This document shows, piece by piece, positions 25,323 to 32,388 of a stretch of DNA of 38,049 bases. Under the pieces are notes generated by a model. The model ran no database searches. It was given only the letters and a program-made list of their open reading frames with translations, and was not told where the DNA came from. Position 1 is the stretch's first letter; each line of letters begins with the position of its first letter. Source of the stretch: Defluviicoccus sp. bin129 (lineage in GTDB: Bacteria; Pseudomonadota; Alphaproteobacteria; MPNO01); assembly GCA_002239065.1 (NCBI GenBank), contig MPNO01000045.1:1-38049 (forward strand). The letters run 5' to 3'. Made by a program: the position numbers and the translations under genes.

Positions 25323-26078
25323 ATGACCGCGGCACAAGAGATCGCGCGCCCGGAGCAGGCGACCGGCGCCTACAAGGACCTTCTGGTCCGCCTGATGACC
25401 CGCCAGATCTATGCCGAGACGGCGACCGCCGAGGTGTTCGGCAAGGCGATCTCGGTCGCGCCCAACTGGAAGGAGAAGGCGCTCGCCGCCGAGTTCGCCG
25501 CCGAGGAGGCGCGCCACAGCCAGGGGCTCTACGACCTGCTGCTCGACCTCGGCGAGGACCCCGAGGAGATCATCGCCGGGCGCCCCGACGCGGCCGATTT
25601 CTGGCAGCTCGACCTCGACAACTGGCTCCACATCGCGGTGTTCAACTTCACCGTCGACCGCGCCGGCAGCCACCAGATCATGGAATACCGCCTGTCGTCC
25701 TACACCCCCTGGGCGGACAGCCAGGAAGAGGTGCTGGCCGACGAGGAGGACCACTACGACAACGGCGTCGAGAACCTCAAGCAGGTCGCCAGGGACCCGG
25801 CCCAGCTCGCCGAGTTCCAGCGGATCTTCAACGCCGTGCTGCCCAACTGCGTCAAGCGCGCCTTCGGCCGGCTGACCGGGGCGGACAACGATTTCTGCCT
25901 CGAGCACGGGCTCAAGCGGAACACGACCGAGGCGATCGTCAACCGCTACCTCAGCGAGATGCGCGGCCACATGGAGGGCACCGGGCTGGTGTTCCCGCCG
26001 CTCGCCGCGTTCGACGCCATCGGCTGCGAGCTCGCGCCCACGAGCCGCGAGATCCTGCTCTCGCTCCAGGCGGGGTAG
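25323..26078 (+). CDS. PaaA/PaaC-like ferritin-like di-iron protein
   Basis: A 251-residue helical protein related to the phenylacetyl-CoA epoxidase PaaA / benzoyl-CoA epoxidase BoxB group. Two EExxH-type iron ligands are visible: EEARH (61-65) and EEDHY (141-145), plus Glu32 in YAETATAE. These suggest a di-iron oxygenase or an iron-dependent relative. It stands alone, with no PaaB/C/D/E partners in the window, so an intact phenylacetate epoxidase is not encoded here. A GAGAGGA Shine-Dalgarno precedes the ATG, with its own promoter upstream. Substrate unknown. Confidence 0.75.
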   Translation: MTAAQEIARPEQATGAYKDLLVRLMTRQIYAETATAEVFGKAISVAPNWKEKALAAEFAAEEARHSQGLYDLLLDLGEDPEEIIAGRPDAADFWQLDLDNWLHIAVFNFTVDRAGSHQIMEYRLSSYTPWADSQEEVLADEEDHYDNGVENLKQVARDPAQLAEFQRIFNAVLPNCVKRAFGRLTGADNDFCLEHGLKRNTTEAIVNRYLSEMRGHMEGTGLVFPPLAAFDAIGCELAPTSREILLSLQAG

Positions 26079-26178
26079 GCCCCGCCCCCCAGGCCGTCAT
26101 GCCCGTCCCCCGGAACGAGTCCGGGAGGTTCCGGGGGCCAGGGGGTTACGGGCCTCTCCTTCGGCCGGAGGCGTGGAT

Positions 26179-26480
26179 GGCCGGAACAAGTCCACTGCCG
26201 TCCGGTTTGGTTGGCTGGACCGGGTGCAAGGCGTTGGTACAGGCGGATTGCCGGCCCATCCGCCGGATCGGGACACGGATTGCGGTGGGTCCGCATTTGC
26301 CATCCCTTTGTCACCCCGGACTTGATCCGGGGCCCAGGGAAGCCGGGCGACGGCGGTGCCTGTGGCCCTGGGCCCCGGATCAAGTCCGGGGTGACAATAG
26401 GGGGGCGGCGACGGTCTCGCCCATCGGGGCGGAGCCCGCGTCGAAAATCTAAACCGGACAGCAGTGGAACAAGTCCGGCC
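26179..26480. repeat. Nested inverted-repeat element in intergenic DNA
   Basis: Two 30-base outer arms, 26179-26208 and 26451-26480, are inverted copies (24 of 30 matching, the mismatches being a flipped central five bases ACAAG/CTTGT). Between them lies a second, perfect inverted repeat (26310-26395). The arms contain GGCCGGA...TCCGGTTT, the style of REP sequences in alphaproteobacteria. The 442-bp gap 26079-26520 holds no recognisable gene. Confidence 0.7.
26310..26395. repeat. Perfect 30-bp inverted repeat (REP-like)
   Basis: Arms 26310-26339 and 26366-26395 are perfect inverted copies separated by 26 bases. Each begins or ends with GTCACCCCGGACTTGATCC, a common alphaproteobacterial REP motif. 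It would form a very stable hairpin and may also protect or end the upstream transcript. Confidence 0.85.
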
Positions 26481-26520
26481 ATGACGCGGTGGGGACAGGC
26501 GGGCGGCGTAGGAAAGCGCC

Positions 26521-27141
26521 CTACGCCTGGCCGAAATCGAGCCCGCGCTGCACCCCGCGGCGGGCCTCCATCGCCGCGTACCAGCGGTCGAGATTGGCGT
26601 AGCCCTCCATCAGATACGGCGTCACCTGGCGGCAGCGCACCAGGGTGCCGAACATCGCGAAATCGGCGATGGTGACGTCGTCGGAGCCGCAATTGGCGCG
26701 GGTCGCCAGCGCCTCGTCCCAGAACCGGAGGAAGTCGCCGAAGCGCGCCTCGAACATCTCCTGCGTCGGCGCGTGCGGGTCCTCCGAGCGCACGATGGCG
26801 AAGATCGTCGACAGCGTCGGCCCCATGTCGGAGACGATGTTGACGTAGCGCTCGCCGAACAGCGGCTCGTCCCCGCCGTCGGCGAGGAAGCGCCCCGTCT
26901 TCTCGGCGAGATACCAGAGGATCGCGCCCGACTGCGCCATGGCGAGCGCCTCGCCGTCGGGCCCGTCGCGGTCGACGATCGCCGGCGTCAGCCCCTGCGG
27001 ATTGATCGCGAGGAAGCCGGGCTCGCGATGCGCGCCGGCGAAGATGTCGACGAAGTTGAGCCGATAGGCGAGGTTGCATTCCTCCAGCATGATCTTGACG
27101 CGGATGCCGTTCGAGGTGGCCGCGGCGTAAAGGTCGATCAA
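26521..27141 (-). CDS. Glutathione S-transferase
   Basis: A 206-residue GST. The N-terminal thioredoxin fold starts MIDLYAAATSNGIRVKIMLE with a cis-Pro in LTPAIVD and the QSGAILWYLAEKTG glutathione site. The helical domain ends with VTIADFAMFGTLVRC. It resembles the YfcG/Ure2-like disulfide-bond oxidoreductases. It lies 25 bp downstream of the alpha/beta hydrolase gene on the same strand, so the two are likely cotranscribed. Substrate unknown. Confidence 0.88.
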   Translation of the reverse strand: MIDLYAAATSNGIRVKIMLEECNLAYRLNFVDIFAGAHREPGFLAINPQGLTPAIVDRDGPDGEALAMAQSGAILWYLAEKTGRFLADGGDEPLFGERYVNIVSDMGPTLSTIFAIVRSEDPHAPTQEMFEARFGDFLRFWDEALATRANCGSDDVTIADFAMFGTLVRCRQVTPYLMEGYANLDRWYAAMEARRGVQRGLDFGQA

Positions 27142-27166
27142 GTCTGCCTCCCTGGATAGGTCTGTG

Positions 27167-28051
27167 TCAGCGGGTCACGCAGCTCTCGGTGAAGGCGCGG
27201 ACGGCGGCGTTGAAGGCCTCCGGGTGCTCGCGATAGCAGAAATGCCCGGACTCGTTGAAGATGTGGAGGTAGGTCCGGCGTTCCCTGGCCGTGAGGAATT
27301 CCATCAGCGCCATGCCCTGCGAAAGCGGCGCGGTGGGGTCGTTGTAGCCCCACAGCATCAGCGTCGGGCGCTGCAATCCGCGGTCGAGCAGCCAGCGATG
27401 GGTCTCTTCGAGGTCGCGCTGGAGGTCGGGCAGGAACCGGGTCGCCAACAGCCCCTCGTCCGACATCTTGCGCACCGCTTCGTCGTATTTCGGCGTATGC
27501 GCCGCCTCGACGGCCACGTCGAGCCAGCCCTCGGTCACGCAGGCCGGGCTGTAGGAGTAGCGCTCCAACACCCAGCGATGGCATTCGCGCGAGCGCAGCG
27601 GCAGCGGCGGGTCGGCGTGTACGATCTCGTTGCGCCCGGCGCCCGGCGACAGCGTGCCCGAATCGACGATGATGCAGGACCGGCACTGCTCCGGGTGCTG
27701 CAGCGCGAGCCGGGTCACCAGATAGCCGCCGCGCGAATGGCCGCAGAGATGCGCGGGCCCGATGCCGAGCGTCTCCATGAAGCGCGAGACGTGGTCGGTC
27801 TGCGCCTGGATGGTATAGCCGTCGTCGGTCTTCGGGTTGTCGGTGAACCCCATGCCCAGCTTGTCGAGCGCATAGACCCGGTAGTGCCGGGCGAGCGCAT
27901 CGAAGTTGAGGTCCCAGTCGTCGGCGAGGTCGGCCGCGACAGCGCCCATGTGCCCGCCATGGACGAGCACCATCGGCTCGCCCTCGCCCTTCTCGAAATA
28001 GCGCGTGCCGATGCCGTCGACATCGACGTATCTGGGATCCGTGAGCGGCAT
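27167..28051 (-). CDS. Alpha/beta hydrolase, C-C bond hydrolase-like
   Basis: A 294-residue alpha/beta-fold hydrolase. The oxyanion segment is VHGGHMGA (30-37), the nucleophile Ser106 in GHSRGG, with Asp238 (GYNDPTAP) and His270 (ESGHFCYRE) completing the triad. Overall pattern (GYTIQAQTDHVSRFMETLGI) is that of MhpC/BphD-type meta-cleavage-product hydrolases, but epoxide or ester hydrolases share it. It is transcribed with a GST and divergent from another GST gene, suggesting detoxification or breakdown of an aromatic or electrophilic compound. Start ATG 28051. Confidence 0.85.
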   Translation of the reverse strand: MPLTDPRYVDVDGIGTRYFEKGEGEPMVLVHGGHMGAVAADLADDWDLNFDALARHYRVYALDKLGMGFTDNPKTDDGYTIQAQTDHVSRFMETLGIGPAHLCGHSRGGYLVTRLALQHPEQCRSCIIVDSGTLSPGAGRNEIVHADPPLPLRSRECHRWVLERYSYSPACVTEGWLDVAVEAAHTPKYDEAVRKMSDEGLLATRFLPDLQRDLEETHRWLLDRGLQRPTLMLWGYNDPTAPLSQGMALMEFLTARERRTYLHIFNESGHFCYREHPEAFNAAVRAFTESCVTR

Positions 28052-28078
28052 TGTTCCCCCCGGTCTGGTGTGGTCGGC

Positions 28079-28097
28079 TAAGATCGGCGCGATCATA
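28079..28097. promoter_or_regulatory. Palindromic operator candidate in a divergent promoter region
   Basis: A 19-bp palindrome, TAAGATCG-GCG-CGATCATA, with one mismatch, sits midway between the divergent alpha/beta hydrolase and GST genes. It contains -10-like hexamers for both strands (TAAGAT on +, TATGAT on -). Confidence 0.4.
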
Positions 28098-28135
28098 GCG
28101 CGGCGCGGCAGGGCGCCGCCACGCAAGGAGGGGGC

Positions 28136-28969
28136 ATGCTCGAACTCTACGACTTCAACAACTCGGTCTGCGCGCAGAAGGTGCGCATGACGCTGGCCGA
28201 GAAGGGGCTCGACTGGACCGAGCGCGCGGTCGACCTGTTCCGGCTCGAGCAGTACGACCCCAAATACCTCGCCGTAAACCCGAAGGGCGTGGTGCCGACG
28301 CTGGTCCATGACGGCACGCCGGTGATCGAATCGACGCTGATCTGCGAATACCTCGACGACGTGTTTCCCGACCCGCCGCTGCGCCCCGCCGCGCCGGCCG
28401 AGCTTTCGGCGATGCGGGTCTGGGCGAAGACGGTCGACGAGGGGCTGCACGCCGGGATCACCGCGATCAGCTTCTCCGCCATGTTCCGCGAGCGCATGCG
28501 CGGCATGACCGACGAGCAGCGCGCCCGGCGCTGGCGCAATATCGGCGACCCGGCGCGCAGCGACCGCGACCGCTCGGTCTACGAGCAAGGCGTCGAATCG
28601 CCCTACGTCTACAACGCCATCGCGGCCTACGAATCGGCCTTCGAGAAGCTGGAGAAGACTCTTTCCCACGCGGGCCCCTGGGTGATGGGCGATGCCTTCA
28701 CCATCGCCGACATCGTGCTCGCCCCCTATATGGCGCGGCTCGACTACCTCACCTTGCTGGAGGTCTGGACCGGGGACCGTCCCGGGGTGGCGGGCTGGTG
28801 GGCGCGGTTCGGGGAGCGGGATTCCTGTCGCGAACAGCTGAGCGGCAGGCTCACGCCGGAGATGATCGAGCCGATGAACCGGTTCGGCGCCGCGATCCGG
28901 GAGCGGATGGCGGAACGGCGGGAGGAACACCTGGCCGAACTCGCGGCTGTCCGCGCCGACGCCGCCTGA
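28136..28969 (+). CDS. Glutathione S-transferase, beta-etherase-like
   Basis: A 277-residue GST. The N-terminal domain opens MLELYDFNNSVCAQKVRMTL with a Ser-x-x-Cys pair in the catalytic position, cis-Pro in VVPTLVHDG and ESTLICEYLDD. The C-terminal helical domain is long (about residues 90-250), as in the LigE/LigF-type and fungal Ure2p-like enzymes. GGAGGGGG precedes the ATG. Divergent from the hydrolase-GST pair. The residues after 250 are charged and helical. Substrate unknown. Confidence 0.88.
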   Translation: MLELYDFNNSVCAQKVRMTLAEKGLDWTERAVDLFRLEQYDPKYLAVNPKGVVPTLVHDGTPVIESTLICEYLDDVFPDPPLRPAAPAELSAMRVWAKTVDEGLHAGITAISFSAMFRERMRGMTDEQRARRWRNIGDPARSDRDRSVYEQGVESPYVYNAIAAYESAFEKLEKTLSHAGPWVMGDAFTIADIVLAPYMARLDYLTLLEVWTGDRPGVAGWWARFGERDSCREQLSGRLTPEMIEPMNRFGAAIRERMAERREEHLAELAAVRADAA

Positions 28970-29193
28970 GGCGAAGCCCCGGCGCATCGGATGCCGGAGA
29001 CCGGCGCGCGGCTTCGCACGCCCGCCGCCGGCCTTCCGAGCCGCCGCGCGCGCCCGAAGCGTCGGCGCGCCAAGGCACGGTCGGCAAGCCGGCGCTTGCG
29101 CCCTGTTTCCGGTCGAGCGGATCGACTCGGCCACCGTTCGCCGAACGCGCGCGAGGCGCGTACCGGACGCCGCCGGGCCGGATCGATCGAGGG

Positions 29194-29373
29194 TCAGTCT
29201 GAGAGAGAATTGTCTCCGCTACGCCAACGGGTCTGCGACTTGCACTTCTTGCAAATCCTCTCGCCCGCCCAGGCACTCTGGAACATCTCACTGCACATCA
29301 GGCAAGAACGCTCTCTTGCGCTGTATCTGTGCTCCAACCCCTGCTCTTCAACTTCGTAGTCTAGTTCGTCCAC
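29194..29373 (-). CDS. Small zinc-ribbon protein (59 residues)
   Basis: A short gene with GTG start at 29373, first possible start after an in-frame stop. The protein has two cysteine pairs, Cys24-Leu-Met-Cys27 and Cys41-Lys-Lys-Cys44, spaced like a treble-clef or zinc-ribbon knuckle. The region around CKKCKSQTRWRSG is basic. Alphaproteobacteria have many similar small CxxC...CxxC proteins of unknown function, often regulatory or nucleic-acid binding. Its base composition is AT-richer than its neighbours. A weak Shine-Dalgarno, AGTGGA, precedes the start. The frame on the opposite strand is a shadow. Confidence 0.65.
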   Translation of the reverse strand: MDELDYEVEEQGLEHRYSARERSCLMCSEMFQSAWAGERICKKCKSQTRWRSGDNSLSD

Positions 29374-29541
29374 ATATCCACTCTATCCACAGACGGGTCG
29401 AAATGCAATGTCAAAATTGATTTGGCAGACCCTGTCTGCAAATATTTTGTTATAGCTTCATGAGCCGATTCCCCGATACGACGCCCGCTCGATACGAGAT
29501 GGGGCGATGGCGGCCGCGCCACACCGTCTCCGCTTTCCGTC

Positions 29542-29568
29542 GTCAACCCGGACTTGGTCCGGGGTGAC
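29542..29568. repeat. REP-like palindrome
   Basis: A 27-bp near-palindrome (GTCAACCCGGAC, TTG, GTCCGGGGTGAC; one mismatch) of the same family as the arms at 26310-26395. Confidence 0.75.
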
Positions 29569-29615
29569 AGCTGGCCGAACCGCCGGGGGCGAGCGTAGCC
29601 GGGTCCCGAGCGCCG

Positions 29616-29644
29616 TTGACCGGCCATGAATAAATAAATGTAAT
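29616..29644 (+). promoter_or_regulatory. Candidate sigma70 promoter
   Basis: TTGACC (29616-29621), 17-bp spacer, TGTAAT (29639-29644); each hexamer is five of six to consensus. It lies about 80 bases before the gene starting at 29725. Confidence 0.55.
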
Positions 29645-29724
29645 GCAGACATCAACTATGGTCATATATACGGCGTCCGGGAGCAGTCCCGCCAAAAGGC
29701 CCGATCGAGGAGACACATGTTTAC

Positions 29725-30396
29725 ATGATGGATGGAGAGTCGATCGGCGAGACGATCCTTTCCGGCATCCAATCGGCGAATCACGATTACGAGACCTGCT
29801 CCAACGGCTGGTGGCTCACCGATTCCGGCGCCAAGGGCCCGATCGTCTTGTCCATCGCGGAGCGGCTCTGCGCGATGCGGGGCGCGGGCGAGAGCGTGGT
29901 GCTGGAATTGCCGTATCGCTACATCCTGGAATGGTCGGGCGCCGGCCCCGCCCGCGGCCGGCCGCCGCAACCCCTGAGCGGGCGCGGCCGGGCGGACATC
30001 GTGCTCCTGGACAACGACGGCAGGCCGGCCTGCGTCATCGACGTCGAGCGGGTGTGGGACCGGGTCCGGTGTTTCTCCAGCCTGACCAGGCTTCGCGACC
30101 TCGTCATCCAGTCCCACGACCGGGAGAACGGCTCGTTGCGGCAAGGCTTCCTGACCTTGATGCTGGCCGCGAGCGCGACCGCCGAGCGGAGCGCGCAACA
30201 GGCGATCGAGCGGGAGGCGGCGCGGATCGGACGACTGGTCCGGAGCGAGTTCGACGGCAGGGGGTTGCAGGTGCGATGCCGTTCGGGGCGGGTGCGGCAC
30301 GCCTCGCGGGGATCTCCCGACGCGTCCCGGGCGGGCGACTGGGCGCATGCCGGCTTCTGCGTCGCGCTGTCGACCGAAAACCTCGGGAGCCCCTGA
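29725..30396 (+). CDS. Hypothetical protein, possible PD-(D/E)xK nuclease-like fold
   Basis: A 223-residue protein I do not recognise. It has an N-terminal helical part and a beta-rich core: VLELPYRYILEW (59-70), then RADIVLLDNDGRPACVIDVER (89-109). The spacing of Glu61, Asp91 and Asp106-Val-Glu108 recalls the PD-(D/E)xK nuclease core, where a surface Asp is followed by (D/E)-x-K; the Lys is replaced here, so activity is doubtful. A helix (ATAERSAQQAIEREAARI) follows. The ATG at 29725 is followed by another at 29728. It lies in AT-richer, repeat-flanked DNA with its own promoter. Confidence 0.5.
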   Translation: MMDGESIGETILSGIQSANHDYETCSNGWWLTDSGAKGPIVLSIAERLCAMRGAGESVVLELPYRYILEWSGAGPARGRPPQPLSGRGRADIVLLDNDGRPACVIDVERVWDRVRCFSSLTRLRDLVIQSHDRENGSLRQGFLTLMLAASATAERSAQQAIEREAARIGRLVRSEFDGRGLQVRCRSGRVRHASRGSPDASRAGDWAHAGFCVALSTENLGSP

Positions 30397-30539
30397 CCGC
30401 CGTCGTCACCCGGCGGCGGCGGACGGGAGCGATCCGGACGAGGACCTTTTCTTTTGCCGCCGGGCGGGATATGAGAGCGCGACCGCCACGCGCGGCAAAG
30501 GGGGATTGCCCCCGGGGGTAGCGGGATCTGACCGCCAAG

Positions 30540-31463
30540 ATGGCAATCGATGGGATCGGCCGGGCGGTCGCGCGAGGGGCGCTGCTCCTCTGCGTTTGCG
30601 CGCCGCTGCTCGCCGGGTGCGGCGAAAGCCCGAGCGAGGTGGTCGCCCGCGAAAAGACCCGCGTCGCCGCGAAAATCGCCGAGCTCGGCCGGATGATCGA
30701 TGCCGGCAGGCTTCCCAACGGCCGGATCGTCAGGACCTACGCCAGCCTGGTCGGCGCCGAGCGGCCGGAACTCGCGAAGCTGGTCGACGAGCTGCGCAAG
30801 GAGGCGACCACCGAGGGTCTCAAATTCACCAATCTCGGCGCCCGGCTCAAGGCGGTCGATGCCGAGCCGAGCGGCCAGGAAGAGGCCAACCGCGCGTTCG
30901 ACGATATCGTCCGTATCGAGGCCGCGGCCGATCCGGTGGTGTTCAACGACTCCCTGGTCGACGTGCTCAACGTGCTGGCCGATCTGTCCGGCGGCAAGCT
31001 GGCCCGCATGGAAGGGGCCGCGCGCGAAAAGCCGTCCGGGCAGGGCGCCGGCAGCCACCTGGTGGGCAACCCGGCCTATGGCCGATGGCAGCGCGACTCC
31101 ACGGGCGGCAGCTTCTGGGCGTGGTACGGCGCCTACGCGCTGTTCCGCGACGTGTTCTGGCGGCCCGGGCGGTACTACCACAACGACTGGTATCCGAGCC
31201 GCGGCTGGAGCTATTACGGCGACGTCGGGCGCCACTATTACGGCACGCGGGCCGACCAGCGCCGCTGGGGCGATGCCGCCCGGCGCCATCCCAACGTGCC
31301 GCACAAGACCTACCGCAATCTGCGCAGCGAGCGCCGGCTCTCGACCTACGGCCGCTCCGATACGCGCGACGCCGCCAGGACCGCGCGCCGCGCCTCGTCC
31401 TATTCCGGCTACGGCTCGTCCGTCCGCGGCACGAGCGCGAGCGGGACGCGGTCCGGCAAATGA
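30540..31463 (+). CDS. Lipoprotein of the Yjf-like envelope operon
   Basis: A 307-residue lipoprotein: hydrophobic signal ending in the perfect lipobox LLAGC, with Cys27 as the lipidated residue. Residues 35-165 are helical (EVVAREKTRVAAKIAELGRM). Residues 180-307 are rich in Trp, Tyr, Gly, Arg and Ser (FWAWYGAYALFRDVFWRPGRYYHNDW), a low-complexity surface-exposed tail. It begins the operon, 23 bp before the DUF350 gene. In E. coli the yjf operon also has a lipoprotein (YjfM), but I cannot show that the two are homologous. No Shine-Dalgarno is obvious. Confidence 0.75.
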   Translation: MAIDGIGRAVARGALLLCVCAPLLAGCGESPSEVVAREKTRVAAKIAELGRMIDAGRLPNGRIVRTYASLVGAERPELAKLVDELRKEATTEGLKFTNLGARLKAVDAEPSGQEEANRAFDDIVRIEAAADPVVFNDSLVDVLNVLADLSGGKLARMEGAAREKPSGQGAGSHLVGNPAYGRWQRDSTGGSFWAWYGAYALFRDVFWRPGRYYHNDWYPSRGWSYYGDVGRHYYGTRADQRRWGDAARRHPNVPHKTYRNLRSERRLSTYGRSDTRDAARTARRASSYSGYGSSVRGTSASGTRSGK

Positions 31464-31486
31464 TCCGATGAGGGGAGTGTCCCGAC

Positions 31487-32380
31487 ATGGTTAGCGCCGA
31501 TTTGTCCGGGCAGACGCTGGCGATGCTGGCGTTGGGGCTGGCGATCGTCTTCGCGGTCCTGTTGAGCGTGCGCATGCTCTACGGCGCCGCGGCCGGGCTG
31601 GATACGACCAGCGAGCTCGCCGACAAGGACAATTTCGCCTTCGGCATCGGCCTTGCCGGGATGACGCTCGGGGTGGCGATCATGCTGGGCGGCGTCGCAG
31701 AGGGCGACTTCGCCGCCAGCGTCGAGGAGGAGGCGAGCGCCCTGGTCGTCTACGCGGTGCTGGGCCTCGCCCTGATGTGGCTGACCCGTCTCATTTTCGA
31801 CCGGGTGTCGATTCCAGCCTTCTCGGTGAAGGCCGAGATCCGGAACGGCAACGTGCCGATCGCGATCGTCGAGGCGGGCAACGTGCTTGCCACCGCCGTG
31901 ATGGTCCGCGCGGTCATACAGTGGTCCGAGGGCTCGCTGGCGGCCGCCCTGGTCGCGGTGGTCGCGGGCTACGTGGTCACCCAGGTGATCCTCACCGGGA
32001 CGACCTGGTATCGGGTCTGGCTGTTCGCGCGGCGCAACGCCGGCAAGCGGTTTCAGGACGTGGTTCAGGACGGCAACACGGCGCTCGCGCTCCGGTTCGC
32101 GGGCTTCCAGATGGGCGTGGCTCTCGCGGTGACCGCCGCGGCCCAGCTGGTGGAGTACGACCCCGGCGGCGATCCGATCGTCCAGGCGCTGATCTGGGGG
32201 GCGTGCTCGGTGATCCTGGCGGCGATCCTGATCGTGCTGAGCCTGCTGGCCGAGCGCTTCGTGCTGCGCCGGATCGACGTATCCGAGGAGGTCGACCGCC
32301 AGCGCAATATCGGCGTCGCGCTCACCGAGGTCGCCGTCTATGCCGGGATCGGCCTGTTGTTCAACGGGCTGCTGGCCTGA
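31487..32380 (+). CDS. yjfL: DUF350 (YjfL-like) inner-membrane protein
   Basis: A 297-residue polytopic membrane protein with about eight helices in two DUF350 repeats (residues 10-140 and 150-297). The pattern DNFAFGIGLAGMTLGVAIMLGG repeats as DGNTALALRFAGFQMGVALAV, as expected for YjfL/DUF350. E. coli YjfL is one repeat of about 130 residues; this is a two-repeat version. GAGGGGAGTG precedes the ATG. The function of the family is unknown, but it recurs with PspA-like and polyamine-synthase-like genes, as here. Confidence 0.85.
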   Translation: MVSADLSGQTLAMLALGLAIVFAVLLSVRMLYGAAAGLDTTSELADKDNFAFGIGLAGMTLGVAIMLGGVAEGDFAASVEEEASALVVYAVLGLALMWLTRLIFDRVSIPAFSVKAEIRNGNVPIAIVEAGNVLATAVMVRAVIQWSEGSLAAALVAVVAGYVVTQVILTGTTWYRVWLFARRNAGKRFQDVVQDGNTALALRFAGFQMGVALAVTAAAQLVEYDPGGDPIVQALIWGACSVILAAILIVLSLLAERFVLRRIDVSEEVDRQRNIGVALTEVAVYAGIGLLFNGLLA

Positions 32381-32388
32381 ACACGGGC

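Larger units (their letters stand above)
29374..29724. other. AT-richer intergenic region with a palindrome and promoter
   Basis: About 350 bases without a recognised gene. It contains the REP-like palindrome 29542-29568 and the promoter 29616-29644. Part of it (29380-29460 and 29625-29680) is clearly AT-richer than the window average, suggesting acquired DNA. Confidence 0.5.

Noticed and set aside
28991..29359. Plus-strand 122-codon open frame
   Set aside because: Low-complexity Arg/Ala-rich start, antisense to the zinc-ribbon gene, which has a far better protein signature.
29717..29728. Three-codon open frame ATG-TTT-ACA-TGA before the 29725 gene
   Set aside because: It overlaps the next ATG, but nothing shows it is translated or regulatory; recorded only as a possible start ambiguity.
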